DNA of 6,968 nt, from assembly GCA_009843725.1 (NCBI GenBank), contig VYCX01000119.1:1928-8895 (forward strand), read 5' to 3'. Of the stretch, positions 6,604-6,968 are shown piece after piece (within the stretch, counting starts at the first letter, position 1; every line of letters starts with the position of its first letter). The position numbers and the translations under genes were made by a program. Under the pieces are notes generated by a model. That model was not told the origin of the DNA, did not search any database, and saw only the letters and a program-made list of their open reading frames with translations. Origin of the DNA: Boseongicola sp. SB0675_bin_26. GTDB taxonomy: Bacteria > Pseudomonadota > Alphaproteobacteria > Rhodobacterales > Rhodobacteraceae.

Positions 6604-6663
6604 CGTCAGCCATTGCCTCCGCTGACGGCCCCGCCTCCGGGAGGTCCGGGGACGCACCGTCAG
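6604..6663 (+). promoter_or_regulatory. Alternative hairpins before the integrase remnant
   Basis: CGTCAGC (6604-6610) can pair with GCTGACG (6621-6627) around a 10-base loop. The same central segment, read as CTGACGG (6622-6628), can instead pair with CCGTCAG (6657-6663). That second stem encloses CCCCG/CGGGG (6629-6633 with 6647-6651) and CCTC/GAGG (6634-6637 with 6641-6644), giving a long, GC-rich, nearly continuous stem with small bulges on its 3' side. The two folds are mutually exclusive, as in an attenuator or a structured recombination site. It ends 5 bases before the AAGGAG (6669-6674) that serves the integrase remnant. Confidence 0.5.
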
Positions 6664-6681
6664 GCCTCAAGGAGACAGACC

Positions 6682-6768
6682 ATTGCGAAGACCCCACCGA
6701 AGACGAAGTCGCCCCTGCGCGCCCGAATGATCGAGCATATGCGGATCGGCAACCTGGCACCCGCAACG
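6682..6768 (+). pseudogene. N-terminal remnant of a tyrosine recombinase (phage/IS91-type integrase)
   Basis: The translation from 6682 runs AKTPPKTKSPLRARMIEHM then RIGNLAPAT. It matches the start of the SAM-like N-terminal DNA-binding domain of site-specific tyrosine integrases, whose usual wording is SPLRxRMIEDMxIRNLxPxTQxxYI (remembered from the family). A good ribosome binding site, AAGGAG at 6669-6674, lies 7 bases before the first codon, but that codon is ATT, so the ancestral ATG appears mutated. Homology stops after about 29 codons. The frame stays open to 6930, but the residues beyond (a Cys/Arg-rich stretch) do not resemble an integrase, and neither of the other two + frames resumes it. 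The catalytic Arg/His/Tyr domain is absent. This is a decayed fragment marking past mobile-element activity. An intact short peptide starting at a later ATG (6727) is possible but unconvincing. Confidence 0.6.
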
Positions 6769-6784
6769 TGCTGCAGCTGTTCAA

Positions 6785-6803
6785 GGGGCCGGGAACCGGC
6801 CTC
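6785..6803. repeat. GC-rich hairpin just past the integrase break
   Basis: GGCCGG (6787-6792) and CCGGCC (6796-6801) pair around a GAA loop, with one G-T and one G-C pair extending the stem to 6785-6803. There is no T-run on either strand. It lies 17 bp beyond the point where integrase similarity ends, so it could relate to the rearrangement, but it may be chance in GC-rich DNA. Confidence 0.35.
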
Positions 6804-6919
6804 GGTCGCGAAGCGTGCGGGTTGCCGCGCAGCTTGGCCGAGAAGCCGCCATCTTCAGGCGGGCGTGTTCACTCGTCTTCTGACAGCTGCACCCAATATG
6901 GGCGGTGGTCAGACAATGG

Positions 6920-6955
6920 CATTTCCTTAAGGATTCTGCTTCATTTCCTTAAGGA
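6920..6955. promoter_or_regulatory. Tandem palindromic boxes, probable operator pair
   Basis: CATTTCCTTAAGGA occurs twice, at 6920-6933 and 6942-6955. Each copy contains the perfect 10-bp palindrome TCCTTAAGGA (6924-6933 and 6946-6955). The repeat period is 22 bp, about two helical turns, so two protein dimers could sit on the same face of the DNA. The boxes are AT-richer than their surroundings. They probably control a gene to the right of the window; the regulator is not identifiable. Confidence 0.5.
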
Positions 6956-6968
6956 CTCGCACCTGTCC

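Noticed and set aside
6920..6955. Start of a CRISPR array
   Set aside because: Repeats are only 14 bp with an 8-bp gap, much shorter than CRISPR repeats and spacers, and only two copies are seen; an operator pair fits better.

Overview
The window is GC-rich, tightly packed on the + strand and reads as an alphaproteobacterial chromosome, most likely a Rhodobacterales/Rhodobacteraceae member. That placement is an inference from the CcmE sequence, which has the FFRSP...VxxxPP start of the periplasmic domain and the LAKHDETYMP...LKEQGxY ending I associate with that group. GC content was judged by eye and not computed.

Layout: (1) 1-118 is a short leader with a good ribosome binding site. (2) 119-568 is ccmE, the heme chaperone of cytochrome c maturation, complete with its heme-binding histidine and tyrosine; no ccmF or ccmH follows. 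(3) 569-854 is a gene-free leader holding an 11-bp perfect inverted repeat and a consensus -35 box. (4) 855-6000 is a five-gene operon with junctions of 3 bp, -4 bp, 13 bp and -20 bp: a secreted LolA-like protein of the 'outer membrane lipoprotein-sorting' family, two FtsX/MacB-type permeases of about 405-409 aa, a LolD/MacB-type ATPase, and a signal-peptide-bearing outer-membrane beta-barrel candidate ending in phenylalanine. (5) 6001-6681 carries no gene I can support but contains several palindromes and hairpins. (6) 6682-6768 is the N-terminal remnant of a tyrosine recombinase (integrase) with an ATT where a start codon should be. (7) Two identical palindromic boxes 22 bp apart lie at the right edge.

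How the operon may work (inference): the ATPase and the two permeases would form an inner-membrane mechanotransmission ABC complex like LolCDE/MacB. It would extract a lipid, lipoprotein or other amphipathic substrate from the inner membrane and load the LolA-fold periplasmic carrier, with the beta-barrel as the outer-membrane end. The set differs from housekeeping Lol because it includes its own dedicated carrier and an outer-membrane partner in one transcription unit and has no lipoprotein acceptor such as LolB. The substrate cannot be read from the sequence. This operon is the best candidate here for an under-described system. The right-hand 970 bp looks like decayed accessory DNA.
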